This document shows, one piece after another, positions 1 through 8,901 of a stretch of DNA of 64,000 nucleotides. The position numbers and the translations under genes were made by a program. Each line of letters opens with the position of its first letter. The stretch's first letter is position 1. This DNA is from Saccharomyces uvarum (taxonomy: Eukaryota > Ascomycota > Saccharomycetes > Saccharomycetales > Saccharomycetaceae). The stretch covers positions 62,001-126,000 of the forward strand of contig OX365930.1 in assembly GCA_947243795.1 (NCBI GenBank), written 5' to 3'. A model generated the notes under the pieces. The model had not been told where the DNA came from. It ran no database searches and saw only the letters and a list, made by a program, of their open reading frames with translations.

Positions 1-2390
1 TCCTTTGGGATCAACCCAAGCTTACTCATTCTAATTTTCACAGCGTTTCTGTGACCATCCAAACCTTCCTTCTTGGCAACACACATGACAGCTCTACCGA
101 TGTTTTCTAGACCTTCAGGGGTGATGTTTTGAGCAGTGATGAATTTTTGGAAGGTTGCAGTGTTTGCACCACTGTATTGTCTGGCATAACCGTATGTTGG
201 TAAAGTGTGGTTAGTACCACTTGAATAATCACCACACGATTCTGGAGTGTAAGCACCCACAAACACGGAACCTGCGTTGTCAACCAGTCTCACGTAGTCA
301 TTGGCATTGGCGATTTGTAAAATCAAATGTTCTGGTGCATATTTGTTGGACATTTCAAGAGCTTCCTCATAACCATCGCAAAGAATAATTGTGCTATGAG
401 CGATACATTTGCGAACAATATCTACACGTGGCAATTGCATAGCTTGATTGTGGACGGCGTCTTGAATTTCTTGTATCTTTTTTCCGCTCAACTTGATACC
501 AACAAGGATAACTTGGGAGTCGATACCGTGCTCAGCTTGTGATAGTAAATCACTAGCCACAAAATCTGCATCTGCATCTTCATCAGCAATGACCAGAACT
601 TCACTTGGACCAGCAGGCATATCGATCGAACATAGAGCTTGCGTGTCATTTTGAACATACATCTTGGCAGCAGTGACAAATTGGTTACCTGGACCCATAA
701 CCTTGTCCACTTTAGGAATGGATTCAGTACCATAGGCCATAGCAGCAACGGCTTGAGCACCACCAGCTAGGACAATCTTAGAAGCACCGACCTTTTCTGC
801 AACGTAAACAACTTCAGGTGAAACTTTACCATCGGATTTTCTTGGTGGAGAAGCAAAGATAATTTCCTTACATTGGGCTACTTGAGCTGGAACACCAAGC
901 ATCAAGGCAGTACTTGGCAAGATGGCAGTACCACCTGGGATATATAAACCCACCTTTTCAATTGGACGAGGGAATCTGGAACATAGAACACCGGGCTGGG
1001 TTTCCACTTCAAGAATCTCCTTGGGCAGTTGAGCAGCATGGAATTTACGGACGTTTTCAATGGATAAATCCAAAGCGTCTTTCATTTCCTCGGTTAAGCC
1101 TTCGAAATACTCTTCTGGGAATGGTGCATTCAGCACAGGTGTAGACAATTTGACACCGTCGAATTTTTCAGTGTATTCTAATAGAGCAGAGTCACCTCTA
1201 TCTCTAACGTTCTCAATAATTGGATTAACTAAATGCATAATTTCAGAAGTCTTTTGGATTGGTCTGCTCAAGGCCTTCATGATACCTTCTTTGTCAGAGG
1301 CATTGACCACGTGTAAGTGAATTGGACCGGTTGGTGTTTCCTTTTCAGGTTTGGCTTGTTCCACGAACTTTGGTTTGGCATCACCTTTCCTTCTGGTAAT
1401 CTTCAAGTGCTTCATATTTAGATTATTTTCAACATCCTTCAATGAAACGTTATTGGCTACTAATTTGGCCAATGCAAAGTAAAACAAATCGGCAGCTTCC
1501 CAAGATATTTCTTGCTTGCCCCTTGCCTCAGTCAGTTCTTCGGCTTCTTCTTTGATCTTGGCATCCAATAATGCGGAATCATTGAATAACCTTCTGGTAT
1601 AAGATTCCTTTGGAGCGTCTTGTAATCTTTGTTTTAGTAAAGACTCCAATCCAACCAAACCATGCTTGAATTCACCAAAGCAGGACATGGTCTCCAAGTG
1701 GCAAAATCCAACGTTTTCTTGCTCAACAATAAACTTCAAAGCATCAGAATCACAATCGGTAGAGATTTGCAAAAGTCTTTGACCATTGCCGGAAGTCTCA
1801 CCTTTGACCCAGATTTCATTTCTAGAACGAGAATAATAAACACCACGACCTAGGTCAATGGCTTTTGCTACAGATTCCTTTGAAGAGTATACTAACCCCA
1901 AACAACGTTCGTGTTGGTCGACGACCAGTGTGGCAAATAACCCATCGGGACGATCGGTGCGTACTTCAGCGATCACTTCTTTAATTAACAAATCCTTGGT
2001 CAATGCCTTTATGGACACGATTTTATCTTGCGAAAATTTTTGTTTCACTAAAAACTGATTGTAAAAGAGGTTGTTTTCTTCCACGACTATACGGTTCTTT
2101 GGCACATTCAATTCTTCAGTCAAATGGCCGACAATCTTAGCATCTTGGCTTGCAATGAAAAGAGAAGACACCCCATTGTTCAAAAAGGCTATGATTTCAT
2201 CGTCACTGAACTTGGCATTTGGCAAGGACAAGGCCACCAAAGGCACTTCTTCCTCCTTGGCAAATTGGACTATCTCGTCTTTGTTTAGGCTCGAACCATC
2301 CAAGAGCACTTGACCAACAAGGGAAGCGTATGCCTTCTTGGTGGCCCATGAGGCCAGATCATCAATCAACGGTAGTATTGGTAGCACCAT
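1..2390 (-). CDS. HIS4: Trifunctional histidine biosynthesis protein HIS4 (3' end outside window)
   Basis: Catalyses four steps of histidine synthesis: phosphoribosyl-ATP pyrophosphatase, phosphoribosyl-AMP cyclohydrolase and the two-step histidinol dehydrogenase. The reverse strand reads MVLPILPLIDDLASW from an ATG at 2388-2390 and stays open to the window edge. About 796 codons are visible of an expected 799, so only the last few codons and the stop are missing. The N-terminal half carries the cyclohydrolase and pyrophosphatase regions. The C-terminal ~440 residues are the dehydrogenase, with recognisable GPGNQFVTAAK and DMPAGPSEVLV motifs. Cytosolic. Gcn4-type and Rap1-type sites lie just upstream (2533-2645), as expected for general amino-acid control. 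The next gene upstream is BIK1 on the same strand. Confidence 0.97.
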   Translation of the reverse strand, partial: MVLPILPLIDDLASWATKKAYASLVGQVLLDGSSLNKDEIVQFAKEEEVPLVALSLPNAKFSDDEIIAFLNNGVSSLFIASQDAKIVGHLTEELNVPKNRIVVEENNLFYNQFLVKQKFSQDKIVSIKALTKDLLIKEVIAEVRTDRPDGLFATLVVDQHERCLGLVYSSKESVAKAIDLGRGVYYSRSRNEIWVKGETSGNGQRLLQISTDCDSDALKFIVEQENVGFCHLETMSCFGEFKHGLVGLESLLKQRLQDAPKESYTRRLFNDSALLDAKIKEEAEELTEARGKQEISWEAADLFYFALAKLVANNVSLKDVENNLNMKHLKITRRKGDAKPKFVEQAKPEKETPTGPIHLHVVNASDKEGIMKALSRPIQKTSEIMHLVNPIIENVRDRGDSALLEYTEKFDGVKLSTPVLNAPFPEEYFEGLTEEMKDALDLSIENVRKFHAAQLPKEILEVETQPGVLCSRFPRPIEKVGLYIPGGTAILPSTALMLGVPAQVAQCKEIIFASPPRKSDGKVSPEVVYVAEKVGASKIVLAGGAQAVAAMAYGTESIPKVDKVMGPGNQFVTAAKMYVQNDTQALCSIDMPAGPSEVLVIADEDADADFVASDLLSQAEHGIDSQVILVGIKLSGKKIQEIQDAVHNQAMQLPRVDIVRKCIAHSTIILCDGYEEALEMSNKYAPEHLILQIANANDYVRLVDNAGSVFVGAYTPESCGDYSSGTNHTLPTYGYARQYSGANTATFQKFITAQNITPEGLENIGRAVMCVAKKEGLDGHRNAVKIRMSKLGLIPK

Positions 2391-2532
2391 TTTTTTTTCA
2401 AGATTTTGTTATCTATTATGTTATTGTTACACAACGCAATTGTGGTATACTAATTCTACGAATGGACAACATACATTAGGTGAAATACAGTGTTCCATCT
2501 CTGTTATATACACAATACACTAGTATTTATTT

Positions 2533-2645
2533 TGAGTCATCTTTCTCTCTTTCCTCTTTAACGAATTACTGATAACAAAACATGAGTCACTGTGCATGGG
2601 TTTAGAAATTAATTAACTAATTTACCAGAGTCACTATTAGAGTCA
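2533..2645. promoter_or_regulatory. HIS4 promoter: Gcn4 sites and a Rap1-like site
   Basis: Full TGAGTCA motifs lie at 2533-2539 and 2583-2589, and GAGTCA half-type matches at 2628-2633 and 2640-2645. A Rap1-like match (reverse strand AAACCCATGCACA, 2591-2603) sits beside the second site. This agrees with the known HIS4 promoter of S. cerevisiae, where Gcn4, Rap1 and Bas1/Bas2 act. Binding here is inferred. Confidence 0.75.
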
Positions 2646-2655
2646 GTTCGATTGC

Positions 2656-3978
2656 CTAAAAGAACTGTTGGTTGTCAGGGTCATGGTGGGGACACTCGGC
2701 TGTCATATGGCCGAGTGTATCACAATGCTCACACCATTGCTGTCTTCCAGCCGTGGAATCCACTGGTGCAGGGGGATCAAAAATGGGCAAGGATTCCACA
2801 GCTGGATGGGCTTGAGCCTGTTCCAACTGCTTAATCCTTTCGTTAGCCTCTTCGAGACTTTTTGCCAAGGTTGCCACTTCCTCTGATGAGGTGTCGTCCG
2901 GTTTGGTCGAGAATAGTTCCTTACTCAAGTTTTGGTATTCTTTGCTTAGTGAGTCGTTATGCATTTTCAATTGCTCGCGTTCCTTGGCCCATTTCGTCTT
3001 GTGCAACTCGAATTGGTCTTCTATACTGCGTAGCTGTTCCACCTGCCTCTTCAGGAGTTCGATGTCTTCGCTGCTGTCAGTGGGTTGGATATGGGCAAAG
3101 TTTCTTTCCTCGTTTTCTTTGATCTCTTCGTGCAATTGGCTTACGACAGCAAGCAGTTGTTCATTCTCAGCGTCGAAAAACTGCTTTTGTTTGGCTTGTT
3201 GCCTGTGTTCGAGTTCCAATTGCTGTTTGAGTTCGTCGATCTCCCTTTCTCTATCTTGTATCGTGGCTTCATATCTATCAAATGTCGGCTGTACTTCTTC
3301 AAGGACCATTCTTTGGTCGTCTAGTAGCCGTTTGTAGTGCAGTTGCTTCCTCTGTAGCTTTTCGATGGTCAATTGAGCTTCTCGTAATTCTATAGAAACC
3401 TCGTTGCTATTATGATCATTCACATGGCTATTGATCGCTTTCCAGTCGTTGCTGTTGTTACGGGGAGTCTTTCTCTCGGACGATACGATAGAGTCGATCT
3501 CCATCCTATCGTCTCCATTATCATGCACTGGTTCTTGTTGGCGATGATCCGGTGCCTCTTGATCCATCGTCTGTTGGTGGTTGCCACTGCTTCGACTAGT
3601 GATCCGGAAACTTCTCATCGGTGTGGGGGATTTGGGATCGTCCATGGGCGAAAACTGGTTCGTAAGCCTTGTGATGGATCTGTTCTTGGGTATCGATAAC
3701 GGCTCCATCGTGGTTCTTCTCGAAGTTTGCGATATCGATGCCTTTTCAATCAACGATGCCACTTTTTGCAGCTGGATGAACAGTCCACTTTGAGGATACT
3801 CTGTTTCAAAATACTTCCTCCCCATGAAAGATCCGTTATTCTTACCAATGTTAGCCAGCAGGTCCACACCAGCAAACATTCCAGCTTTCGTGTCCACTGG
3901 GCCCACGTACTTCAGCTGTCCCCTCCCCAAGTTGGGGATCTGTATGATGCATCCTATTTTCCTTTGGTATCTATCCAT
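2656..3978 (-). CDS. BIK1: Microtubule plus-end protein BIK1 (CLIP-170 family)
   Basis: Tracks microtubule plus ends and is needed for spindle function and nuclear fusion. I chose the ATG at 3976-3978 (MDRYQRKIGC), six codons inside the longest frame, because it gives 440 residues, the family length, and the usual N-terminus. Residues ~1-75 form the CAP-Gly domain, whose GKNDG signature reads GKNNG here. Residues ~180-385 are a long coiled coil rich in Q, E, K and L. The C-terminus ends in a CCHC zinc knuckle (CEHCDTLGHMTAECPH) and NQQFF. RNQ1 is divergent, about 225 bp away. Confidence 0.96.
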   Translation of the reverse strand: MDRYQRKIGCIIQIPNLGRGQLKYVGPVDTKAGMFAGVDLLANIGKNNGSFMGRKYFETEYPQSGLFIQLQKVASLIEKASISQTSRRTTMEPLSIPKNRSITRLTNQFSPMDDPKSPTPMRSFRITSRSSGNHQQTMDQEAPDHRQQEPVHDNGDDRMEIDSIVSSERKTPRNNSNDWKAINSHVNDHNSNEVSIELREAQLTIEKLQRKQLHYKRLLDDQRMVLEEVQPTFDRYEATIQDREREIDELKQQLELEHRQQAKQKQFFDAENEQLLAVVSQLHEEIKENEERNFAHIQPTDSSEDIELLKRQVEQLRSIEDQFELHKTKWAKEREQLKMHNDSLSKEYQNLSKELFSTKPDDTSSEEVATLAKSLEEANERIKQLEQAQAHPAVESLPIFDPPAPVDSTAGRQQWCEHCDTLGHMTAECPHHDPDNQQFF

Positions 3979-4203
3979 AGTTTCCCACACACACACACAC
4001 AGCCAGGTACAGCTCAGCGCCTTTTATGCTAGACCTTTGATGCTTGCCTCGTTCCAGTGTTTTTGGTGCCTTGATATATTGTCTTTGAAAAATCTCATTG
4101 CCCGCAACTCATATGAAGATGCATTCATTTTACAACAAAGGAAGGAGGAACTTCATTAGAAGGACATATACACAACCATACAAGTGTACAAGAAAGGTCA
4201 AGC

Positions 4204-5355
4204 ATGGATACTGATAAGCTAATCTCGGAGGCTGAGTCTCATTTTTCCCAGGGCAATCACGCAGAAGCTGTTGCGAAGTTGACGTCTGCAGCGCAATCGA
4301 ACCCCAATAGCCAACAGATGTCGACTATTGAATCATTAATTCAGAAAATTGGTGGGTATGTCATGGAGAACCGCAGCAGTGGTAACGACGCCTCACAAGA
4401 CCGTGCCGTTGGTGGTGGCTCGTCCTTTATGAACACGTTGATGTCGGACTCGAAAGGTTCTTCTCAATCCCAACTGGGCAAACTGGCTTTGTTGGCTACT
4501 GTGATGACGCATTCGAAAAGCAGCAACAGCTCTAGCAGGGGGTTTGACGTGGGCACAGTGATGTCGATGTTGAGTGGCTCCGGTAGTGGAAGCCAAAGCA
4601 TGGGTGCTTCTGGGCTAGCTGTCTTGGCTTCCCAGTTTTTCAAGTCAGGCAACAGCTCTCAAGGTCAAAGTCAAGGTCAAAGTCAAGGTCAAGGCTCTTT
4701 CACTGGGTTGGCGTCTCTAGCATCATCCTTCATGAATTCCAATAATGGGAAGCAACAAGGCCAAAGTCAAGGGTCCAGTGGCTCGTCATTTGGTGCGTTG
4801 GCCTCCATGGCAAGCTCTTTCATGCATTCTGATAGCAACCAGAACTCCAACAGTTCCCAGCAAGGCTACAACCAATCTAACCAGAACAATAATCAGAATT
4901 CCAACCACCAAAACAGCCAAGGTTACAATAACCAGCAGTACCAAGGTGGTAACAGTGGTCAACAACAACAAGGCCAATCCGGTACTTTTTCCTCTTTGGC
5001 GTCCATGGCCCAATCTTACCTAGGTGGACAAACTCAGTCCAACCAGCAACAGTATAGTCAGCAAGGTCAAAACCAGCAACAGCAATACCAGCAACAAGGT
5101 CAAAACCAGCAATATCAACAACAAGGCCAACAACAGCAACAGGGTCAATCGGGTTCATTCTCGGCGCTGGCTTCCATGGCAAGTTCCTACTTGGGCAACT
5201 CGAACTCGAACTCGAACTCGGGTGGCCAACACCAATCCAACGAGTACGGGAGACCACAAAACGGTGGCAACCAGAACTCTAACAGCAATGATTCCTTCAA
5301 CTTTTCTGGTAACTTTTCCCAACAGAACCACAACGGTAATCAAAACCGTTATTAA
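4204..5355 (+). CDS. RNQ1: Prion protein RNQ1 ([PIN+] determinant)
   Basis: The cytosolic protein behind the [PIN+] prion in S. cerevisiae, which promotes appearance of other prions. The frame encodes 383 residues (S. cerevisiae about 405). Residues 1-150 are the non-prion part with MDTDKLISEAESHFSQGNH at the start. From about residue 153 the chain becomes Q, N, G and S rich, with hydrophobic islands of the form (F/L)ASLA..(Y/F)L between QGQ tracts. Short tandem units such as GQSQ near 4671-4692, NQQQQYQQ near 5060-5110 and SNSNSN near 5200-5220 explain the length difference. Prion ability in this species is inferred. Confidence 0.95.
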   Translation: MDTDKLISEAESHFSQGNHAEAVAKLTSAAQSNPNSQQMSTIESLIQKIGGYVMENRSSGNDASQDRAVGGGSSFMNTLMSDSKGSSQSQLGKLALLATVMTHSKSSNSSSRGFDVGTVMSMLSGSGSGSQSMGASGLAVLASQFFKSGNSSQGQSQGQSQGQGSFTGLASLASSFMNSNNGKQQGQSQGSSGSSFGALASMASSFMHSDSNQNSNSSQQGYNQSNQNNNQNSNHQNSQGYNNQQYQGGNSGQQQQGQSGTFSSLASMAQSYLGGQTQSNQQQYSQQGQNQQQQYQQQGQNQQYQQQGQQQQQGQSGSFSALASMASSYLGNSNSNSNSGGQHQSNEYGRPQNGGNQNSNSNDSFNFSGNFSQQNHNGNQNRY

Positions 5356-5604
5356 GGAGTGATTTCTCTATTTTTTTCACCGTTCTTATTTACACACTTT
5401 GTCTACATATATAACTTTACTTTTTTACTGATCAAGTTTCAAGCTAAGCGTATTTCCAGGGACCATTATTCCCATTCTCTTGCTTCAATATACTGCCACA
5501 CAGACCCTTCTAAATACGTCCGATCTCCACTTGCTGCTCCTTTTGGCATTTTTGTTAGTATTATTGTACTTTTCAAATCCGCGCTGTCTCACTTCGATGC
5601 GACG

Positions 5605-5638
5605 ATGAAACAAATATGAAACGTCAGTAATTGAAACA
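5605..5638 (+). promoter_or_regulatory. Pheromone response elements of FUS1
   Basis: Three close matches to the Ste12 site TGAAACA lie in 34 bp: ATGAAACA at 5605-5612, ATGAAACG at 5616-5623 and TTGAAACA at 5631-5638, all in one orientation and about 175-205 bp before the FUS1 start. Clustered elements of this kind drive strong pheromone induction of FUS1 in S. cerevisiae. Confidence 0.85.
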
Positions 5639-5810
5639 GATCGCCCATCCCTGGCAAAATGTTTTATTTAAATAGCAGCCTTAGAGCGGCTGTCTGGAGT
5701 CCCTACTGCCTTCTGCCTACTTGGGCATGGTCCCTTTGATCTTTCTGTTTAAGAACTGCGTATTAATTTCAGTCAGCGGGTCTTATTTTGGATATCAAGC
5801 GGCAGCAGCG

Positions 5811-7343
5811 ATGATTGACACGACAACAACCGTGATGACTACAGTGGTCAGAAAGTCCAGTTCTGTTGTAAGTTCAGTATCTTCACACATTTCCTCTTCC
5901 ACGAGTGCAGCGACACCAACAACGACAACGGCAACATCTCTGTATTCTGCACCGTCCAATATTTTATTCTCTAATGTTGCGGCTCAGCCGAAATCCACCT
6001 CTGCAAGCACGATTGGGCTCTCGATTGGGCTACCCATTGGCATATTTTGTTTTGGATTGCTTGTGCTTTTGTGTTATTTTTACGCCAGGAGAAATTCAAT
6101 GTCTATCTCAAACACACCGATGTCAGCCACGATCTCAAGCGAAGAAGGAGGTCCCCATCGCCACAGTAACTGGTTCTCACGACTATTCAGGCAACCTGGT
6201 ACCGAACACAAGAATTCATATTCTGGATCTAACCGTGACCTCGAGAAATACAACGATACCCAATGGATAGCTGGGGATAATATGTCCTCTAAGATCCAGT
6301 ACAAAATATCTAAGCCTATAATACCGCAACATATACTGACACCTAAGAAAACAGTTAAGAAACCGTATGCATGGTCTAACAAGAACGTTTCGTTGGACCC
6401 CAATGCTAATGATGGGGAGGAGGAAAAATTTGTGGACACGTTTCTATACTCTAAACCACCGAATATTTTCCATATTGAATCCAAGATGCCCTCGTTTAGT
6501 GATTTACCTTCCCAGAAAACTGTTTCTTCGAACAGGAAACATCCTTTGAAAACGGCCGACAAGTGGAACTATGAGTCCCCATTATCCAGATGGTTCCTGA
6601 GGGGCTCCACGTATTTCAAGGACTATGCCTTATCAAAGTCGTCTTTAAAGACGCCAACCGGGGCTCCACAACTGAAACAAATGAAAATACTGTCCAGAAT
6701 AAGCAAGGGTTATTTAAACGAATCAGATATCTTGCAGGATGAGCGATCGCCCATCCTGGAGTACCATAATACTGCTTTGCACCCAAACAGCAGTCTAAAT
6801 GACGTGGGCAATACCACACCGGATTCGCAAGTCACATCTTATCACATCAGTAACATCGATTTAATCACAGCAAAGTCTAATTCGGTGATATACGGGACCA
6901 TTGGCCAACAAACTTTGGAGGTCAACGACCGTATCAATGGCAACAATGGCATTGGTAAGCACGAGGTGGTAATACCCACAATTTCAAAACCACACAAGAA
7001 AAGAAAAAAGAGAAGGCAAAGTAAGATGTACCAGCATTTGCAGTACCTGTCACGCTCCAAACCGTTACCGCTAACTCCGACCTCCAAATCCAACGGAGAC
7101 CCCAGTATCCAACTGGGGAGAACCTACACAGTTATTCAAGACTATGAACCTAAATTGACAGACGAGATAAGTATCTCGCTGGGCGAAAAAGTCAAAATTC
7201 TAGCCACGCATACTGATGGATGGTGTCTCGTGGAGAAGTGCACTCCACGTAATGATCCTGTCCACGTCAGTATCGACGATAAAAGATACCTGAATGAAGA
7301 TAGAGGTATTGTGCCTGGTGATTGTCTCCAAGAATACGATTAA
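5811..7343 (+). CDS. FUS1: Cell fusion membrane protein FUS1
   Basis: Single-pass plasma-membrane protein at the shmoo tip, needed for cell fusion in mating. The frame is open from 5721, but I chose the ATG at 5811 (MIDTTTTVMTTV), which gives 510 residues, close to the S. cerevisiae 512, and the usual Ser/Thr-rich ectodomain. The ectodomain (residues ~1-70) would be O-mannosylated. The membrane span is near residues 70-97 (TIGLSIGLPIGIFCFGLLVL). The long cytoplasmic part ends in an SH3 domain over the last ~80 residues (YTVIQDYEPKLTDEI to RGIVPGDCLQEYD). HBN1 converges on it 72 bp away. Confidence 0.96.
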   Translation: MIDTTTTVMTTVVRKSSSVVSSVSSHISSSTSAATPTTTTATSLYSAPSNILFSNVAAQPKSTSASTIGLSIGLPIGIFCFGLLVLLCYFYARRNSMSISNTPMSATISSEEGGPHRHSNWFSRLFRQPGTEHKNSYSGSNRDLEKYNDTQWIAGDNMSSKIQYKISKPIIPQHILTPKKTVKKPYAWSNKNVSLDPNANDGEEEKFVDTFLYSKPPNIFHIESKMPSFSDLPSQKTVSSNRKHPLKTADKWNYESPLSRWFLRGSTYFKDYALSKSSLKTPTGAPQLKQMKILSRISKGYLNESDILQDERSPILEYHNTALHPNSSLNDVGNTTPDSQVTSYHISNIDLITAKSNSVIYGTIGQQTLEVNDRINGNNGIGKHEVVIPTISKPHKKRKKRRQSKMYQHLQYLSRSKPLPLTPTSKSNGDPSIQLGRTYTVIQDYEPKLTDEISISLGEKVKILATHTDGWCLVEKCTPRNDPVHVSIDDKRYLNEDRGIVPGDCLQEYD

Positions 7344-7415
7344 AAAAAAAATAAGAAAAATAATATCCATATTCGCATTTAATCTATAGTTATATTTTTT
7401 TAGTTATATAGATCT

Positions 7416-7997
7416 CTAATTGAACACTTCAACATCGTTTTTGATATAGGTCTTTTCAGCAGGGGCAGTAGCTGGAGTACCGAAGACCAATTGAGCTTGC
7501 ACGGTCCAAGATTGGGGGATCTTGCCCGGCAAAGCGGCCTTGACGTAGCCGTTGTAGTGCTGTAGATGACCGCCCAAACCCATGGCTTCCAAAACGACCC
7601 ACGAATTGATCTGAGCAGCACCGGAAGTGTGGTCGGCGAAACTTGGGAATGCAGCTGCGTAAGCTGGGAAGTCCGCCTTTAACTTCTCAGTCACCTTATC
7701 ATCGGTAAAGAATATCACGGAACCGAAAGCTTCGTCTCTTGCTGAAGCAGGTCTCTTCTTGCCGTCGGGACTCTCGATACCATCGGCCACCTGGTCCCAG
7801 ACCTTTCTGTGAGCTTCACCAGTTAAGATAATGGCACGGTTTGGCTGAGAATTGAAAGCAGTGGGGGTTTCCTTGATGATGGTCTGCACAACAGACTGAA
7901 TGTCCTTGATGGTGATCTCACCAGGTAGTTCCGGCTTCAAAGCGTAGATGGTACGACGAGCTGTTAAAGTTTTCAAATACGTTCCAACAACAGACAT
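7416..7997 (-). CDS. HBN1: Nitroreductase-like protein HBN1
   Basis: A 193-residue nitroreductase-family protein (FMN-dependent fold), thought to act in redox balance, as the family is in yeast. The N-terminus MSVVGTYLKTLTARRTIYAL and motifs FNSQPNRAIILTGEAH, FFTDDKVTEKL and GLGGHLQHYNGYVK match HBN1 better than its paralog FRM2 (which has MSPTGNYLNAI and NDYVKSAL). The length equals the S. cerevisiae protein. In S. cerevisiae FRM2 lies next upstream, but no second nitroreductase frame is present before AGP1 here. Confidence 0.93.
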   Translation of the reverse strand: MSVVGTYLKTLTARRTIYALKPELPGEITIKDIQSVVQTIIKETPTAFNSQPNRAIILTGEAHRKVWDQVADGIESPDGKKRPASARDEAFGSVIFFTDDKVTEKLKADFPAYAAAFPSFADHTSGAAQINSWVVLEAMGLGGHLQHYNGYVKAALPGKIPQSWTVQAQLVFGTPATAPAEKTYIKNDVEVFN

Positions 7998-8901
7998 GAT
8001 ATTAATGATTATTCTTTTTATACTTTAGTATGGAGCACTGTAATCTCTTAAAGAAGGAAAGTTGAAACCCAACCCATCGAGAATACTGCTCTTATATAGC
8101 GTGGGTCTAAAGAGGTGCAAATGCCAAGACCACAGGCCAAAAGCTCGAGGATATCCCCAGATCCTTTTTACGTAATTTTCGCGTAAGACGCCACAGTGCG
8201 ATTTGTTCGGATCATTACTAATATGAGCAGCTGCAATGAACGATGAGGACGATAAGAAATTAGAGTTCATTACTAAGCTGGGAGGGAGGATTGCGTTTGC
8301 GTTTGTATCTGCAATGCTACTAGCTACCGGACAGGAGGGGGGAAGGAGGATCCAGTGGGCTGTAGTTCATCCAAGGCTCCGCATTTCTAAGTTTCTCGTG
8401 GTGGTACCCTGTATCTTGTTCGGGATGGGTGCGTCGTTGCTGTAGTAGGTTATGTTAATCCTGTTAATAGCTTCTTCATGTGGGAGTGGTGTGCCCTTCA
8501 ATTTTTTTAGTCAAAATTGAGTTTATATTTACTCAGTATTTAATGAATTTTAGTATGATATATAGAGGGGCAGCCTAGGGAAAAAGAAAAAGCATTAGTT
8601 CAAATCAACATAACACTGGGTGATAATTAGTTGTTGTCGCAGTAAGTAAGAAACCACGCAGGACGAACTGACACAGATGGAATATTTGGCAAAATTGCGT
8701 AGATTCACAGGGGGCCGGAACGACCTAGTATACAGCCTCCTCCGTCATACCAAAACCTCGAGGGAGGGGATGCATGTGCTGGCTGGATCAATTATCTATG
8801 GCGTTCTTCCCAATAGAATGAAACTTTTTTATCATTACACATATGCTATTACTACAAAACAAAAATACAGAAATAAAAAAATCTAAATGGAGTAAATGCG
8901 C
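7998..8901. other. HBN1-AGP1 interval with no convincing gene; possible origin (ARS306 position)
   Basis: About 900 bp without a supported gene where S. cerevisiae has FRM2. Two short frames (8025-8270 minus, 8236-8445 plus) show no family features. An 11-bp stretch at 8521-8531 (GTTTATATTTA) matches the ARS consensus at 10 of 11 positions. S. cerevisiae ARS306 lies in this interval as I recall, so it is a candidate origin element only. Confidence 0.35.

Noticed and set aside
2891-3337. Serine-rich frame antisense to BIK1
   Set aside because: Produced by the coiled-coil codons of BIK1 read in reverse.
3968-4010. CA-repeat (ACACAC) near the BIK1 start as a regulatory element
   Set aside because: Short simple repeat with no supporting motif.
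8236-8445. 69-codon frame as a possible FRM2 remnant
   Set aside because: No nitroreductase motif; composition and length fit a chance frame.
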